From contig NC_092333.1 in the NCBI RefSeq assembly GCF_046630445.1, forward strand, positions 714,790,001 through 714,854,000: a stretch of 64,000 nt of DNA, written 5' to 3'. Below, piece after piece: positions 1-12,800 of the stretch. How positions within the stretch are numbered: the stretch's first letter is position 1; each line of letters opens with the position of its first letter. The DNA is from Rutidosis leptorrhynchoides. Its lineage: Eukaryota; Streptophyta; Magnoliopsida; Asterales; Asteraceae. The notes beneath the pieces were generated by a model. It saw only the letters and a list, made by a program, of their open reading frames with translations. It did no database searches and was not told the DNA's origin. Both the position numbers and the translations under genes were made by a program.

Positions 1-1745
1 ATAAGGTACGAATGAGTATATGATAGGGTTTCGATAATTATAATGATTTTTTTTTTTTGAAAGTCAAAGATCAGTGAAGTTGTTGGTAAGTTTATTGCTA
101 ATGTGGTGAATATAAACGATTCCCCGGTAACGTTGGCGAAAGGGCAACGTATCTATCGAGGTTATAATAAGACTGTTTTGATTGAGAAGTCGAAGTTGAC
201 TTGCTGGAGCTGTGACAAAACTGTCTATTTTGAAATAGAATTGAAAAGTTATTTTAGCTAGTAAATGCCAAAGGGTCTAACACGGATACGTGTCGAACTA
301 TGACTTGGGTTTTGAGAGTTTTTCAGGTGTATAACTGTGGGTAACATGTGGTTGGATCATCATCTCGATTGTTCCTTAGTTGAAGTGTCTCCAGGAATTT
401 CGAAGGCTTTGAGTACATATTGTAATCGTTAATACATATGATGTTCTAACACAGTTTTGAAGTCAAAGTATAGCTTTGAAAGATATAAGAATCTAAGAGT
501 GATGATACTGGTTATATTTCGAATTGAATTATGCGATTTCAAAATCAGAATATGTAATTGAATTTGAATGAGTATGATTGTTTTGATTTATATGAAAGAA
601 TGGATATTGTTGTGAAAGTAGGGAGTATAGTTGATGATTGCTGAATCAGTTTTGAAAAATGTAATATATTAATTGTGAATTTATATATCTCTCGGGTATT
701 ACCTACCCGTTAAAAAAATTTCACAATTAATATTTTGTACAAAAGAAGTTTATTACAGTCTTTATGAAAATATATGTGTATATTTTCTTTAGATGTAATA
801 TAGATTTAATGAGTTAATATTAAATTAAACTCATTTGTTTTATGGTTGGAACTAGAATTGAGTAATCCCTAAAACTTTATAAATTGCATAAGTATTTCTT
901 CAATAATATTGAAATTATGAATCATTACTTTGTTATTTGTTGGTTTTCGTGAAATTCTTGTGAACTTCACAAGGTACGAATGATGTTATTTGAAAAGTTT
1001 CGAGTACATCGATGATGAAAGTGTAAAATCAAACATATATTCGAATAATACACTTGATTTATTATGAATTAGATTTTTATTGAATTGAGACAGAGATTGT
1101 AATTAACGATGGTTAAGTTACGGACGAAGGACGTACATCATTGCATATTTGTAATATGAATTAACTGAGTAGTTAAGATTCACACATATTAGCTTAATAC
1201 GGGAAGAGTTATTATGGTTTAAAAATTTATACATATAAATCTTTCGATTGGAAATGAGTTAATACTTCATAACTCGTTGATACAATATATTTGTTGTTGA
1301 TTCGTAATGATGTCCACAACGATTCTTGAACTGACAGAGTTTGTGATGTTACAGGTGCTGTTGATTCTGACGATACTGACGGCACTGACTGTGTTGATGA
1401 TGCTACGGTCCTGTTGATGCTGTTGGTAAAACAATTCTAGCTTGTAAATCGTACACCATTTTCGATCAAAGTTTCTACTCTACCATCTCCGTTCACTCAT
1501 CCGATTTACGGTCAGAATTAAATAATCTCTAAGATTTTGGAGATTACATAACTGCCGCAGAGATATCTCTTCAATGAAGTTTATGAATTAATACTTCATC
1601 GTTTGTTGTTGTTGATATTCCTGGATATTTACAGGGCGTATGACGTTGATGTTTGAGATACAGATTGTGATGTTGTGGTGTGGGATGTGGATGTTGTTGT
1701 TGGTGGTGGTGATGGTACTGTTGGTGTTACTGATGGTGGTACTGT

Positions 1746-2069
1746 TTATGCTGCTGGTGCTGCTGCTGGTGTTTGTAACCTTTGCACCATATTCTCCAAA
1801 GCCACTACCCGAGCGCGAAGCTCAGTGACTTCTTCTATTACACCGGGGTGATTGTCGGTTCGGACGAGCGGATAAATAACATCTAGAATTTGGTGTAGTA
1901 TGTAATCGTGACGAGATACTCTAGAAATAAGAGAGAAAATGGTGTTTCGGATAGGTTCGCCGGTAAGTGCTTCATGTTCTTCGCCAAGAGGGCAATGTGG
2001 TGGATGGAAGGGATCACCTTCTTCTTGTCTCCAATGATTAAGGAGGCTACGAACCCATCTCCAATTCAT
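1746..2069 (-). pseudogene. gag-like fragment of the gypsy element
   Basis: A 107-codon frame in the expected position and strand, about 500 bases inside the LTR. Its DPFHPPHCP and EPIRNTIF segments and the coiled-coil tail (EEVTELRARVVALE) resemble the gag N-terminal region of Asteraceae gypsy elements as I remember them; no search was possible. It is only a part of a gag protein. Confidence 0.5.
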
Positions 2070-3643
2070 CCAGAATAGATGATGACTAATTGGTTAATCC
2101 ATTCCGGTCACACTGCTTTCGGAACTTGAGTGGGATTCCATTTCGGAATCCGAGGGACTTGAACTAATGACGAATTCCATTTCGTACGATTGAATAAAGA
2201 ATTTTTCGATATGAAATGATTTTCCGGCTATCAGGTGGTATTCTAATTATATATAGCAAAAGGTTTCGTAGATTACGGAGGAATTTACGGAATATGTCAG
2301 GCAAAGTTTACAGTAACAGATACGCTAAGATATGAATTAGCAGATACGCTAAGATATGAATTTTGTCTATACACTATTCATGCAATCAATGCAATAAGAT
2401 GTGTCTAGACTAAGAATGATAAGCTGGTAATTTCCGACAAAAATGATGAGCAAAAATTTTGACATGCAGACACGGTCGAAGTCCAGACTCACTAATGCAT
2501 CCTAACGACTATCAGTTAGACACACTAATGCAGACCTGGTTCGCTAAGACCACCGCTCTGATACCAACTAAAAGGACCCGTTCATATATATTATAAATGA
2601 TTCACAATAGTTGATTACATCGCGAGGTATTTGACCTCTATATGATACATTTTACAAACATTGCATTCGTTTTTAAAAGACAAACTTTCTTTACAACGAA
2701 AGTTGATGGCATGCACACCATTTCATAATACATCCAACTATAATTGGCTTAATAATAATCTTGATGAACTCAATGACTCGAATGCAACGTCTTTCAAAAT
2801 ATGCCCTGAATGACTCCAAGTAATATCCTTAAAATGAGCTAATGCACAGCGGAAGATTTCTTTAATACCTGAGAATAAACATGCTTTAAAGTGTCAACCA
2901 AAAGGTTGGTGAGTTCATAGGATTATCATAACAATCATTTCAATATATTAATAGACCACAAGATTTCTGTTTATAAATATATGTACACTCGCAAGTGTAT
3001 AAAAGTATTCTATAAATTGTAGGCACCCGGTAACAAGCCTTAACGTTCATGTTTTACCCTCTGAAGTACACCAGATCAGGTGTGTTTAATATAACCTCGA
3101 AGTACTAAAGCATCCCATAGTCAGGATGGGGTTTGTCAGGCCCAATAGATCTATCTTTAGGATTCGCGCCTACCGTACATAGACAAGTAGTTTAATGTTA
3201 CCAAGCTAAGGGTATATTTCTGGTTTAAACCCACGTAGAATTAGTTTTAGTACTTGTGCCTATTTCGTAAAACATTTATAAAAACAGCGCATGTATTCTC
3301 AGTCCCAAAAATATATATAAAAGGGAGCAAATGAAACTCACCATACTGTATTTCGTAGTAAAAATACATATAACGTCATTTAACAAGTGCAAGGTTGACC
3401 TCGGATTCACGAACGTATCAATATTGAGATTCAATATTGCAGGAAAGTACGTAGACGCAACGGAGATGATAAATACTAGATTGACCTCACGAGCATACCC
3501 ATGAACTATACCCATCACCTCCATAGCTATAACCCATAATTTCCTTAGCTTCGAATCATTCAAAAAACTATTTTGAAATCACTCGGACATCACTCCGTCG
3601 TAATATTTTATGTATACTAATAATATCTTGAAATAATACAGAG

Positions 3644-3647
<4 letters not shown>

Positions 3648-3716
<69 letters not shown>
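3648..3716. repeat. (TA)n microsatellite
   Basis: About 34 uninterrupted TA units inside the gypsy LTR. Confidence 0.95.
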
Positions 3717-3719
<3 letters not shown>

Positions 3720-3809
3720 AATCGATTGAGAGAGTTTAGAGAAATATATTTTCAAGTTTCTATGAAATAATGAAACCTATTGAATTCTATTTATAATAGA
3801 TTTTTGAAT

Positions 3810-3972
3810 TATTAAAGTGAATTATTAAAGTATGAATTATTTAAGTGAATTATTAAAATATGAATTATTAAAGTGAATTATTAAAGTATGAATTATTAAA
3901 GTGAATTATTAAAGTATGAATTATTAAAGTGAATTATTAAAGTATGAATTATTAAAGTGAATTATTAAAGTT
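3810..3972. repeat. 28-base tandem array in the LTR
   Basis: The words gtgaattattaaa and gtatgaattattaaa alternate five to six times with a period near 28 bases. Confidence 0.85.
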
Positions 3973-4719
3973 AAAGTTAAGTAAAAGTAAAGTAAAGGTA
4001 AATTTAAAGTATAAAAACAATGTATGTATAATATACGTGTATAAATATATATAATATTAATTTAAATCGTTATATATATTTAATGAAATAAAATATAAAT
4101 ATCGTTATATTTATTATACTGGTTAAGTAATGAGTTGTCAAAAATGATTCTAGATATTTATAAAAGTTATATACGTTTTAATAATAAAGTTCTTTTTAAA
4201 CTGAAAACGTCTTTGTACGTTTGAAAATAGATTAATAGAATATTATGGAAACCAATTCTTCACTAACTTTTGTCTAACTTTCGTAAATGACACTTTTTGT
4301 TTTTATTTATAAATAGCTTTACAAATTATTCTGAATATCGTTAAGAGGAATAGATTTTCTCAAATCATAGTGGACCTCTCAACAGAGACTTGTAATCATA
4401 ATTCAATGTTTCTGATAATTCAATCATTTAAGATATTTCTTTTTAATTTCGTCGAAAATCATATTGAAACAAATACATTCGTGTAAAGTATTATACGTTT
4501 AATACTTTATTAATATTCTCAAGTTATAATATATATATACATATACATATCTATTTATATATAACGGTTCGTGACTCGTCGGAATTTGGTCGAGGTTATA
4601 ATGAATGTATGAACACAGTTTAAAATTCTTGAGATTTAACTTAACAAACTTTGCTTATCGTGTCGGAATAATATAAAGATTAAAGTTTAAATTTGGTCAG
4701 AAATTTCTGGGTCGTCACA

Positions 4720-5234
4720 AGTATGGAGAAGGCATCTATTCTAAGCATGTTGAAAAAGGTTTCATGAATTATAGATATCGGGAACTAGTCAAACTTAATT
4801 TAGTCAAAATTGGTGACAGAGAAAATTGCGGTCGCACTGCGTTTGACCGTGGTGGCGACCGTGCAACTTGTTTTCATAAAACTGCTTTGCAATTCAATTT
4901 GGGGTTATACGGCTGGATATACAGTCGACCGTACCTTGACCGTGTATTTTGCTGATCTTTAATTCCATTCTTTAAGCTATGTATAACATGGTCATTTGCA
5001 AGATAAAGTATGGATTAGTGACCTTGCGTGTTTTATATTAAGATGTAAGTCATCACTTATGCATATGTATGTGTCATCATCAAAACATATTCTTTAGTTA
5101 ATCATCATGCTTAACTTTGTCGTTTAGTTCATTAACCAACATTCAACCAACATAGTTTTTTTTCTTTTTATTTTTGATATTTTCATAAAGGGAAATACCA
5201 TATTAATGACATCATTGTATAGCCAATTATAAGT
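4720..5234. other. Unassigned DNA between gypsy LTR and Helitron
   Basis: No gene recognised. A 63-codon open frame at 4764-4955 has no known domain. The stretch holds repeated gaccgt words (gcgtttgaccgtgg, cgaccgtgc, gtcgaccgtacc), which hints at older repeat DNA. Confidence 0.3.
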
Positions 5235-6088
5235 ATCTATATAGTCTAATAAACCTCTAAAATGATGATGTCATCATTTAGCTAATTACATTTTAATTTT
5301 ATAAATGATGATGTCATAAATATTTTATATATTAATTATATTAAATCCTACTTATTAATTAAATATTTAAAAACACGATAATGTCATAAAAAAACATACA
5401 AAATGTTATGGAAAGAAAATAAAACACCTTCATAACTGTATGTACAATATTTGAAACATTATGTACAATCTTATGGTAAAACATCTCATGACCATATGTA
5501 CAATATTTGAACATTATATACAACCTTATGATAAAACACTCACATGACCATATTTACAAATGCTAAAACAAATTGTACAATCTTCTACCGAACACCCAGT
5601 GAACACATTTACAAATTTTAAAATATATTGTACAACTTTATATAATAATTGTATTATAATTTTCTAAATTAATTTCTATAATAATATATATAAAGCTCTA
5701 AAATGATGATATCATCATTAAGCTAATTACCCTTTACTTTTTATAATGATGATGTCATAATTATATATTAATTTAATTAAAAAAATATTATGAAATCTTT
5801 TATAAAAGAAAATATTAATCTCTTCTAAATTATAATTTTATTTTTCTAAAAAAATTTAAAAGGCATTTATTATTATTAATAATTATTATTAAAAATATAA
5901 ATATAAATAATCAACTTTGAACGAACTTTATGTTTGTAAAATCAACGATAAGTTTCTTAGTCGGAATCCGTGGTTCCACGGGGCAATAAACTAAATGACT
6001 TTAACATTTACAGTCAATTAATACCTAAAACATATCATTAAACTGTTTCGTTTAAACAAACCCGTGTTTCTACGGGTCATATCACTAG
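5235..6088 (+). mobile_element. Non-autonomous Helitron, 854 bp
   Basis: The 3' end shows the Helitron signature: a GC-rich hairpin (acccgtgtttctacgggt, 6060-6077) followed about ten bases later by CTAG at 6085-6088 and a host T. The proposed 5' end starts TCTATATAG after a host A, fitting insertion between A and T. There is no terminal inverted repeat and no coding capacity. The phrase ctctaaaatgatgat occurs at both about 5254 and 5697, so there may be an internal duplication or two nested elements, and the 5' boundary could instead be near 5676. Confidence 0.6.
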
Positions 6089-9039
6089 TATAAATATATA
6101 TATATTAGATTTTAAGTGCCAGTGCGTTGCACGGTTGGCTCTAATAAGACTAAGTATTAAAACATAAGGTAATTATCACAACATCAAATGAACATTGAAA
6201 ATAAAACATCATAGTAGAAAATAAAACAAACAATGTTTTTCAATCCAGCAAATGCATTCAAGTTTTTGTATCTTTAAGAGCCTGTGCGTTGCACGGTGAC
6301 TCTTATTCAAATCAACGGGAAACGTACATGTTTATATTAGTTCACGGTATGATAAATAGAGTATGAAAAAACTATTGATGAAATTAACATAAAATGCAAG
6401 TTGCCATGTATATGAAATTTTAACTTTTAAAATTACATGAAGACAATTAAAGTATGTCAAGAAGTGAAACATAAAAGGGCAAAAAAATATACTAATTAAA
6501 TGGCATGTTTTATGGACATGAGTCAGTTGGGCTAGGTGATGAGCAACTTTCACCTTTTAAAGTAATAGGAGGGCATCGATAGACCCATAAGTTGAATGCA
6601 TTTTTTTCTCTCTAAAATTAAAAGAGTGCACCAAAGTTCAGCATGGCATGAGATCTAGATTCCAAATACATAACAATATACAATGTACAGTAAAAAATAA
6701 ATTTACTTTTTAGAGTTTCTTTTGGTGTTCAAAAATAAAAAAAAAATTTCAATTTTAAAGAATTCTTACCCTCAACATAAGTAAATTCAGAATATCATTC
6801 AGTTCTCTATCTTTCTATCTATTTATTTTACCAACTCTAACCGATAAACATTATTAAAAGGATATAATTAACAATCAAAATCCAAATTATCTAGTTAAAG
6901 GTTGCATGAGTAGAGGAATGTACTTTTAGAGACATTCGACCCATTATTTACCGAGCCAAACTTTTTAACCTGGGACAAATCAAGTTTGTCATTAGCATAT
7001 CTGAATATACGAAGAACAAAAAAATTGGGTTATATTTAACGCCTATACATATATGTCTCACATACCTATCATGTTATTTCCTACTTTACCAACACTGTCA
7101 AAAATGACATAATGGCATGACAGATAGAAAATGATTTAACTGAAATTAAGGATAGAAAGAATGCATACTTTGAACGCTCCTGCTTCTTCATTAGGATCAT
7201 AGTTCCATTGCTACCCATGAACATTGTTTTGATAATCCACTTGTGAGAAGTTAGTTTTTTCTCCACACTCAGATGACTTGGCCCATATTGCTACTTTCTT
7301 GCATGATCAGTCTTCTTACCAGCACACTTATTAATCCCCAGACACAAACTAATTTCTGGGATCACTACTATGAATAAAAAATAGATATCAAAAGGCATGA
7401 AATAAAATATAGGTGTAAGAGATTTTTAGCAGACCTCAAAAACAACTGGAATGTTATTGTTTTTCTGGTGTTGTTGTTGCTGCAGCAGGTTTGAGATTAA
7501 TTATACAATAATTTTTCATATATATTTTGTATATAACTATAACATCAAGTTGATCAAAACATCAAGGTGATCAATACATCAATTTGAATTTACATGTATT
7601 GCATACATATAATTATTTATGTACTTGCCTTGGTGATAAAATAGGTGTATTCAAAGAAATAGTCTGATCGTTGAAATTCCCAGCGTCGACATAATTAGTC
7701 TCATATAAGTTCCTACGTCGCTTTCTACCCCACCTAAAGGGTCAAAATTACTGACCATTGAACTGGGTTACAACGATCAGGCTTAGTAATTGTTTGGTGA
7801 GTATTTACTATGCTTTTTTTTATATATATCTCTGTGCTTCTTTGACACGTCTACCCATTTAGCACTCTGCCTTTTTACCTACAATTTAACCAAAACCATA
7901 ATCTATTACAAAAGAGTATACATAAAGTTAAGAATGGTTGGCCAATTTTTCCTATATGCATATAATCAACCACCCGCTGCATGAGCCTACTTTGCATCCT
8001 CTGAAAATGAATTCAGAATTGACGTAACGTGCGGTCCAAAATGTATGAAACCAACCTACCTTATCATCTCGAAGCAAGCTACGACATCCAGATTCCTTCT
8101 CTAGAAGTTTACTGCTATATACAACCAACAAAATAATTCATTCTGAACTTTTTGAAAAAACAAATTAATTTTAATAACATTAAGAAGTAAAGGTTAAAAT
8201 ATACATTCCTGCATCTGTGAACTCTTCAACAAAACTATAAGTGGGTAGATTACCAAATCTAACCATCATAAGCAAACAATCATAACTTAATAAAAAAGTG
8301 TGCGCTAAAAATACTTTTAAAATAAATTGTATAATGGTTACAAAAAGAGATATGGTGAAAACCTCAACTGGTGATTTGGTGGCCAAAGCCAAAAATAATA
8401 CACTAACTAAGAAGTATAGAAATAATCATGTTAGTAACAAATCCAAGACAACCTGTGTACACACCCTGTCCAAAATAACCCAATTAAGTACATGCATTGA
8501 AAACAACCTTATATTTGACCCGTTTAGACCCAAATCCCAATTGTCACACTATCATAGGCAAATCCAAGAAGTGAATAAGAAAAAGAAAGAAAAAAACTAA
8601 TTTAATGCAATGTCTTCACTATAAGTACTAAACGAAAGAGCATGACAAATCAACATTTTCATATAACAACATTAAGCATGTTGCTTTAAGACCCAATTTC
8701 CTTGTAGGGTTTCTTTTAAACTTGACTCATTAAAGATAAAGCAAAACCCAGATTGAGTCATTTAAACATAAATGAACAAACCTAAAGTAACAAACTCGGG
8801 TAATTGACGTAAAAAAGCAAGAAGAGTAATACACTAACACCAGCTTAACACCATGATAAATCAAATGAAAATGGTAGTTTAGTAACATACACTATATAAT
8901 TCACTTACTTCTTCAAAATTATATCATCCATTTGCTGACTTGGTTATATTGGTTATATAAGTGCAATTTTATCAAAGCCCTAACAAATTCACTATTATAT
9001 ATGGATTGAAACAGCGCAGTGTACTTATCTCAGTTCATA
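6089..9039. other. Unrecognised 3 kb between two Helitron ends
   Basis: No complete gene recognised. Two partial Helitron-like hairpin words (gtgcgttgcacgg) lie at about 6122 and 6285. Some minus-strand pieces look coding: 7745-7630 translates without stops (segment RKRRRNLYETNYVDAG) and ends at a possible splice donor, and 7266-7081 is open for 61 codons (segment SHKWIIKTMFMGSNG). I do not recognise these products. They could be captured gene fragments, but short open frames are also expected by chance in AT-rich DNA. Confidence 0.35.
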
Positions 9040-9393
9040 ATGATGGTGTAATAATTATATATTAATTTAATTAAAAAAACATTACGAAATCTTTCATAAA
9101 AAGAAATATTAATCTCTTCTAAATTATAATTTTATTTTTCTAAAAAAATTTAAAAAGCATTTATTATTATTAATAATAATTATTATTATTGAAAATATAA
9201 ATATAAATATAAATAATCAACTTTGAACGAATTTTATGTTTGTAAAATCAACGATAAGTTTCTTAGTCAGAATCCGTGATTCCACGGGTCAATAAACTAA
9301 ATGACTTTAATATTTACAGTCAATTAATACCTAAAACATATCATTAAACTGTTTCGTTTAAACAAACCCGTGTTTCCACGGGTCATTTCACTA

Positions 9394-9394
<1 letters not shown>
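9040..9394 (+). mobile_element. Helitron 3' portion, second copy
   Basis: The stretch is close to the 3' part of the Helitron at 5735-6088, with only scattered substitutions and small indels. It ends in the same hairpin (acccgtgtttccacgggt) and CTAG at 9391-9394 followed by T. No 5' Helitron end adjoins it, so it is either 5'-truncated or the true 3' end of a larger Helitron starting near 5235. Confidence 0.65.

Positions 9395-9474
<80 letters not shown>
9395..9474. repeat. (TG)n(TA)n microsatellite, left half
   Basis: About ten TG units followed by about 30 TA units. The same composite tract continues on the far side of the large MULE (32372-32480), so the MULE appears to have landed inside it. 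Confidence 0.9.
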
Positions 9475-9478
<4 letters not shown>

Positions 9479-9482
9479 CATC

Positions 9483-9520
9483 ATCAAGAGGGAAGTGATT
9501 TTTAGGGGGGAAGGGGGAAG
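9483..9520 (+). repeat. MULE left terminal inverted repeat
   Basis: 38 bases from atcaagagggaagtg to gaagggggaag, matching the reverse complement of the right end with one mismatch. Weaker matching extends outwards to the GG at 9476. Confidence 0.85.
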
Positions 9521-9847
9521 TTTAGCAATTTAGTGGATATGCTGGTAAAAACCTAAAAAAACACGGAGGGGCAATTTGGTCAATTTGCAAATCAGATAAA
9601 AAATGCGCGGAATAAAAATAATAACGAAAATAAAATAAAATGAATAAAAATAAAAACAATACTGATTGTTTTCGTTCGTAATTCTAGGGATTACTTCATC
9701 GTTCCATTTTCTAGGGTTCAATCGATCAAATTCTTTCATTCAATCACTAGCTTTCACACAGTAATCGATCAAATTCTTTCATTTAATCGATCAAATTCTT
9801 TCATTAAATAGCTGAAGAAACTGAAACTGAAGAAAGATCAAAATTAA

Positions 9848-12800
9848 ATGACGGGAGATTCATCAAAAAAGGGGAGAAAATTATGCGATAAAGGAAAATC
9901 AAAAGAAACTGAAGGTTCAAGTAATAAACATATTACGATTTATGAATTATAAAGAATTGTATGTTGCATTCTACAATTTTTTGTGAATCTGTATAAATCT
10001 GAATTAATTAACATACAAATTCGTTGTAATGAATATTCAGGAGATAAAAATATTTGTGTTGATGAAGCTTAGGAATCAGATCATGTGTGTTCAGTGAAAT
10101 TTTAAAAACATTACTTGTGTTGAATGTTTCATAATAAAAGAGATTTTGATAGTATGGTTTACCTCTAGTATATGAAAGAGTAATAAATGTAATGAATATA
10201 CTCTGTATGTACGTAATTAAAAGTGTATCACAGTTTTATATTGCATCATGTTTATATTACATGTCTTTGAGTATTATGATATTATGATTAATCATGAGTA
10301 AAAAAGAGTATATGATATAATATTAAATTGTGCATTGTATTTGTATGAATCTGAATGAATTATCATACATATTCGTTGTAGTGAATATTCAAGAGATAAA
10401 CATATTTATGTTAATGAAACTTAGGAGTCAGATCATGTGTGTTCAGTGAAATTTTAAAAACATTACTAGTGTTGAATGTTTCATAATAAAAGAGATTTTG
10501 ATAGTATGGTTTACCTCTAGTATATCAAAGAGTAATAAATGTAATGAATATGTTCTGTATGTACATAATTAAAAGTGTATCACAGTTTTATATTGCATCA
10601 TGTTTATATTACATGTCCTGAGTATATGATAGAATATTAAATTATGCATTGTATTTGTGTGAATCTGAATGAATTATCATACAGATTCGTTGTAATGAAT
10701 ATTCAAGAGATAAACATATTAATGTAAATGAAGATTAAAAGTCAGATCATGTGTGTTCAGTGAAATTTTAAAAAACATTACTTGTGTTGAATGTTTCATA
10801 ATAAAAGAGATTTTGATAGTATGGTTTACGTCTAGTATATGAAAGAGTAATAAATGTAATGAATGTGCCTTGTATGTACATAATTCATAGTGTATCATAT
10901 TTTTATAATGAATATTATTGAAATTGTTACAGGTGAAAAAAAAAAAGAACAAGGGAAACGGAAAGAAGTGCAAATACAAAAACCCAAAAAGAAACAGAAA
11001 CTAGTTGATTTGGAAATTATAGATCCAAAGTATTTGGAGAATGTTTTTGTACAATTGTTAAAGAAGTATAATGTCATTCCAAAAGGTAAAGAAAAAAAAT
11101 TGGGTGAAGGAAGTAGTGAACAAGTGCAATCTGATGATGATTTGTTCAACATAAAGAAGTCTGCAAGACGAAAAGCACAAAAGAAATAGGTAACTCTATT
11201 TGTTGTCAATTTAAGATAATATTTAACTATAAAAAGTGAAAATATTATATATGATGCATGTTAGTAATGTTAATTGACAAATCAACTTATTATATGCTAT
11301 TCAATTTTTTTATTCATTATAGTTTTTATAAAATGTTACATGTATTGAATGTATGTATATACTGATTACATATGTAATATACGCAGCTATACGACAAGCT
11401 GAAGAAATAATGAAATCAAGATCATCTCCAAGATGTTTGTACAACGCCATTCAATCCATGTCAATTCAGCAAAGAAACAAAATCAAAGAGATAGGTTTTG
11501 GATCAATCTTAGAAATCAAATTCTCTGAAAATAATATGAAGCTTGCATATTATTTAGCTGATAAGTTTGATGAAACTACATCAACTTTAAACCTCAAAAA
11601 AGGATCAATTCCAATAACCAAAAAAACAGTTCATGAACTACTTGGAGTACCAATCGGTGGAATGAATATAAAGCCAGTTGAAAGAGTTGATTCAGAGGAA
11701 CCAATAACAAAAATGTGGAAAGTGAATTGCGGGAAGCAAACAGTAAGGTGTGGGGATATAGTTGATTATATGAAAACAACAAAAGAAGCTGACAGAACCT
11801 TCATATTGAATTTGCTGATATTATTTGCAACATGCTTTGGCCAATCAACAAAATTTGGAAATTGCAACACAAAGTTCCTTCCAAGTATAACAGATGATGT
11901 TGATATATCCAAACTGGATTGGTGTGGGTACGTTTATGACTATCTTTTGCAAAGTAAAAAAGGTTAGAACAGGGGAGAAGGTGGTCAATTCTACAGTGGA
12001 ACAGTAACTTTGCTAATTGTGAGTCAAATACTTCTATTATTATTATTATTAGACTCTTTTAAAATGAATTTCAAGTAAGAAGTTAATAGTTAAACACATG
12101 TAATGTTTTATTATGTGTATGCAGCTGTTGTACCTGGAAAAGGTAAAATCTGATGGATATGATCATAAACGTAAAAAGGCTGTTATTGAGAAATGGACAG
12201 CAGATGACATCAAAAGAAGGATTGAATCAGAGACAGCTAAAGGAGAATTTGGTGAAGGTGAAATTCAAGAAGATGGAGATAATGAAGAAACAAAATCAAA
12301 TGAAGATCAAAATCAAGTACTTAGCCAGCCAAGATATACATACATTCCAAATCCAATTGAAGAAAAGGTAAACTAAAATAAAACAATATGAATAAATATG
12401 ATTTATTTTTATAATGTTACATGCATTGAATGTTATTCTATGACAATGAATGTTATTAAATATTATGATGTTTTATATTTTACATGCATTGAATGTTATT
12501 CTATAACAAATAAATATGAAGCAATACATTGATTGCTTGGAGCTGAGATACGAGCACATTGTTGAAGAAACCGAACAACTCATGGTATTGTTGAAGGAAG
12601 CATTAAAGAAGTATCCAAACAGTGAGGATATAAGAAGCTGCGAAGAAAAAATCTTATTGATTTTTCAAGAACATTAAAACAAAGAAGAAGAAGAATCAGC
12701 ATTGAAATCAGAAATTATACTAGATGAAGTTACAGGCCTTCCAATGAATGAGTTCCTTAATATAATTGATGAAAACACAAAGAAAGTAACACTATCAAAG

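Larger units (their letters stand above)
1..4719 (-). mobile_element. Ty3/gypsy LTR retrotransposon, partial (window edge)
   Basis: A retroelement fossil read on the minus strand and cut by the window start. One LTR lies at about 2574-4719. A primer-binding site matching the 3' end of initiator tRNA-Met (reverse complement of gctctgatacca) lies just inside it at about 2562-2574. A gag-like reading frame follows at 2069-1746, and AT-rich non-coding DNA fills 1-1745. Its outer end reads TGTGACGACCC on the minus strand, an LTR start I associate with Asteraceae gypsy elements. The other LTR is not in the window, so age cannot be given. The visible part is broken, with gag limited to a short piece. 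Family assignment rests on the LTR and gag style. Confidence 0.75.
2574..4719 (-). repeat. Long LTR of the gypsy element
   Basis: About 2.1 kb between the primer site and a TGTGACGACCC outer end. It shares stretches with the solo LTR at 39703-42087: both have a gaggtatttgacctctat block near the inner end, a gcatgtattctcag block in the middle and an aaatttctggg block near the outer end, so the two belong to one family. The exact inner boundary is uncertain because no clear CA end precedes the primer site. The LTR contains a TA microsatellite and a 28-base tandem array. Confidence 0.75.

Noticed and set aside
1640-1828. 62-codon plus-strand frame rich in Val, Leu and Met
   Set aside because: It is the opposite-strand shadow and extension of the gag fragment and a TGTTG-rich low-complexity stretch; no real membrane protein is supported.
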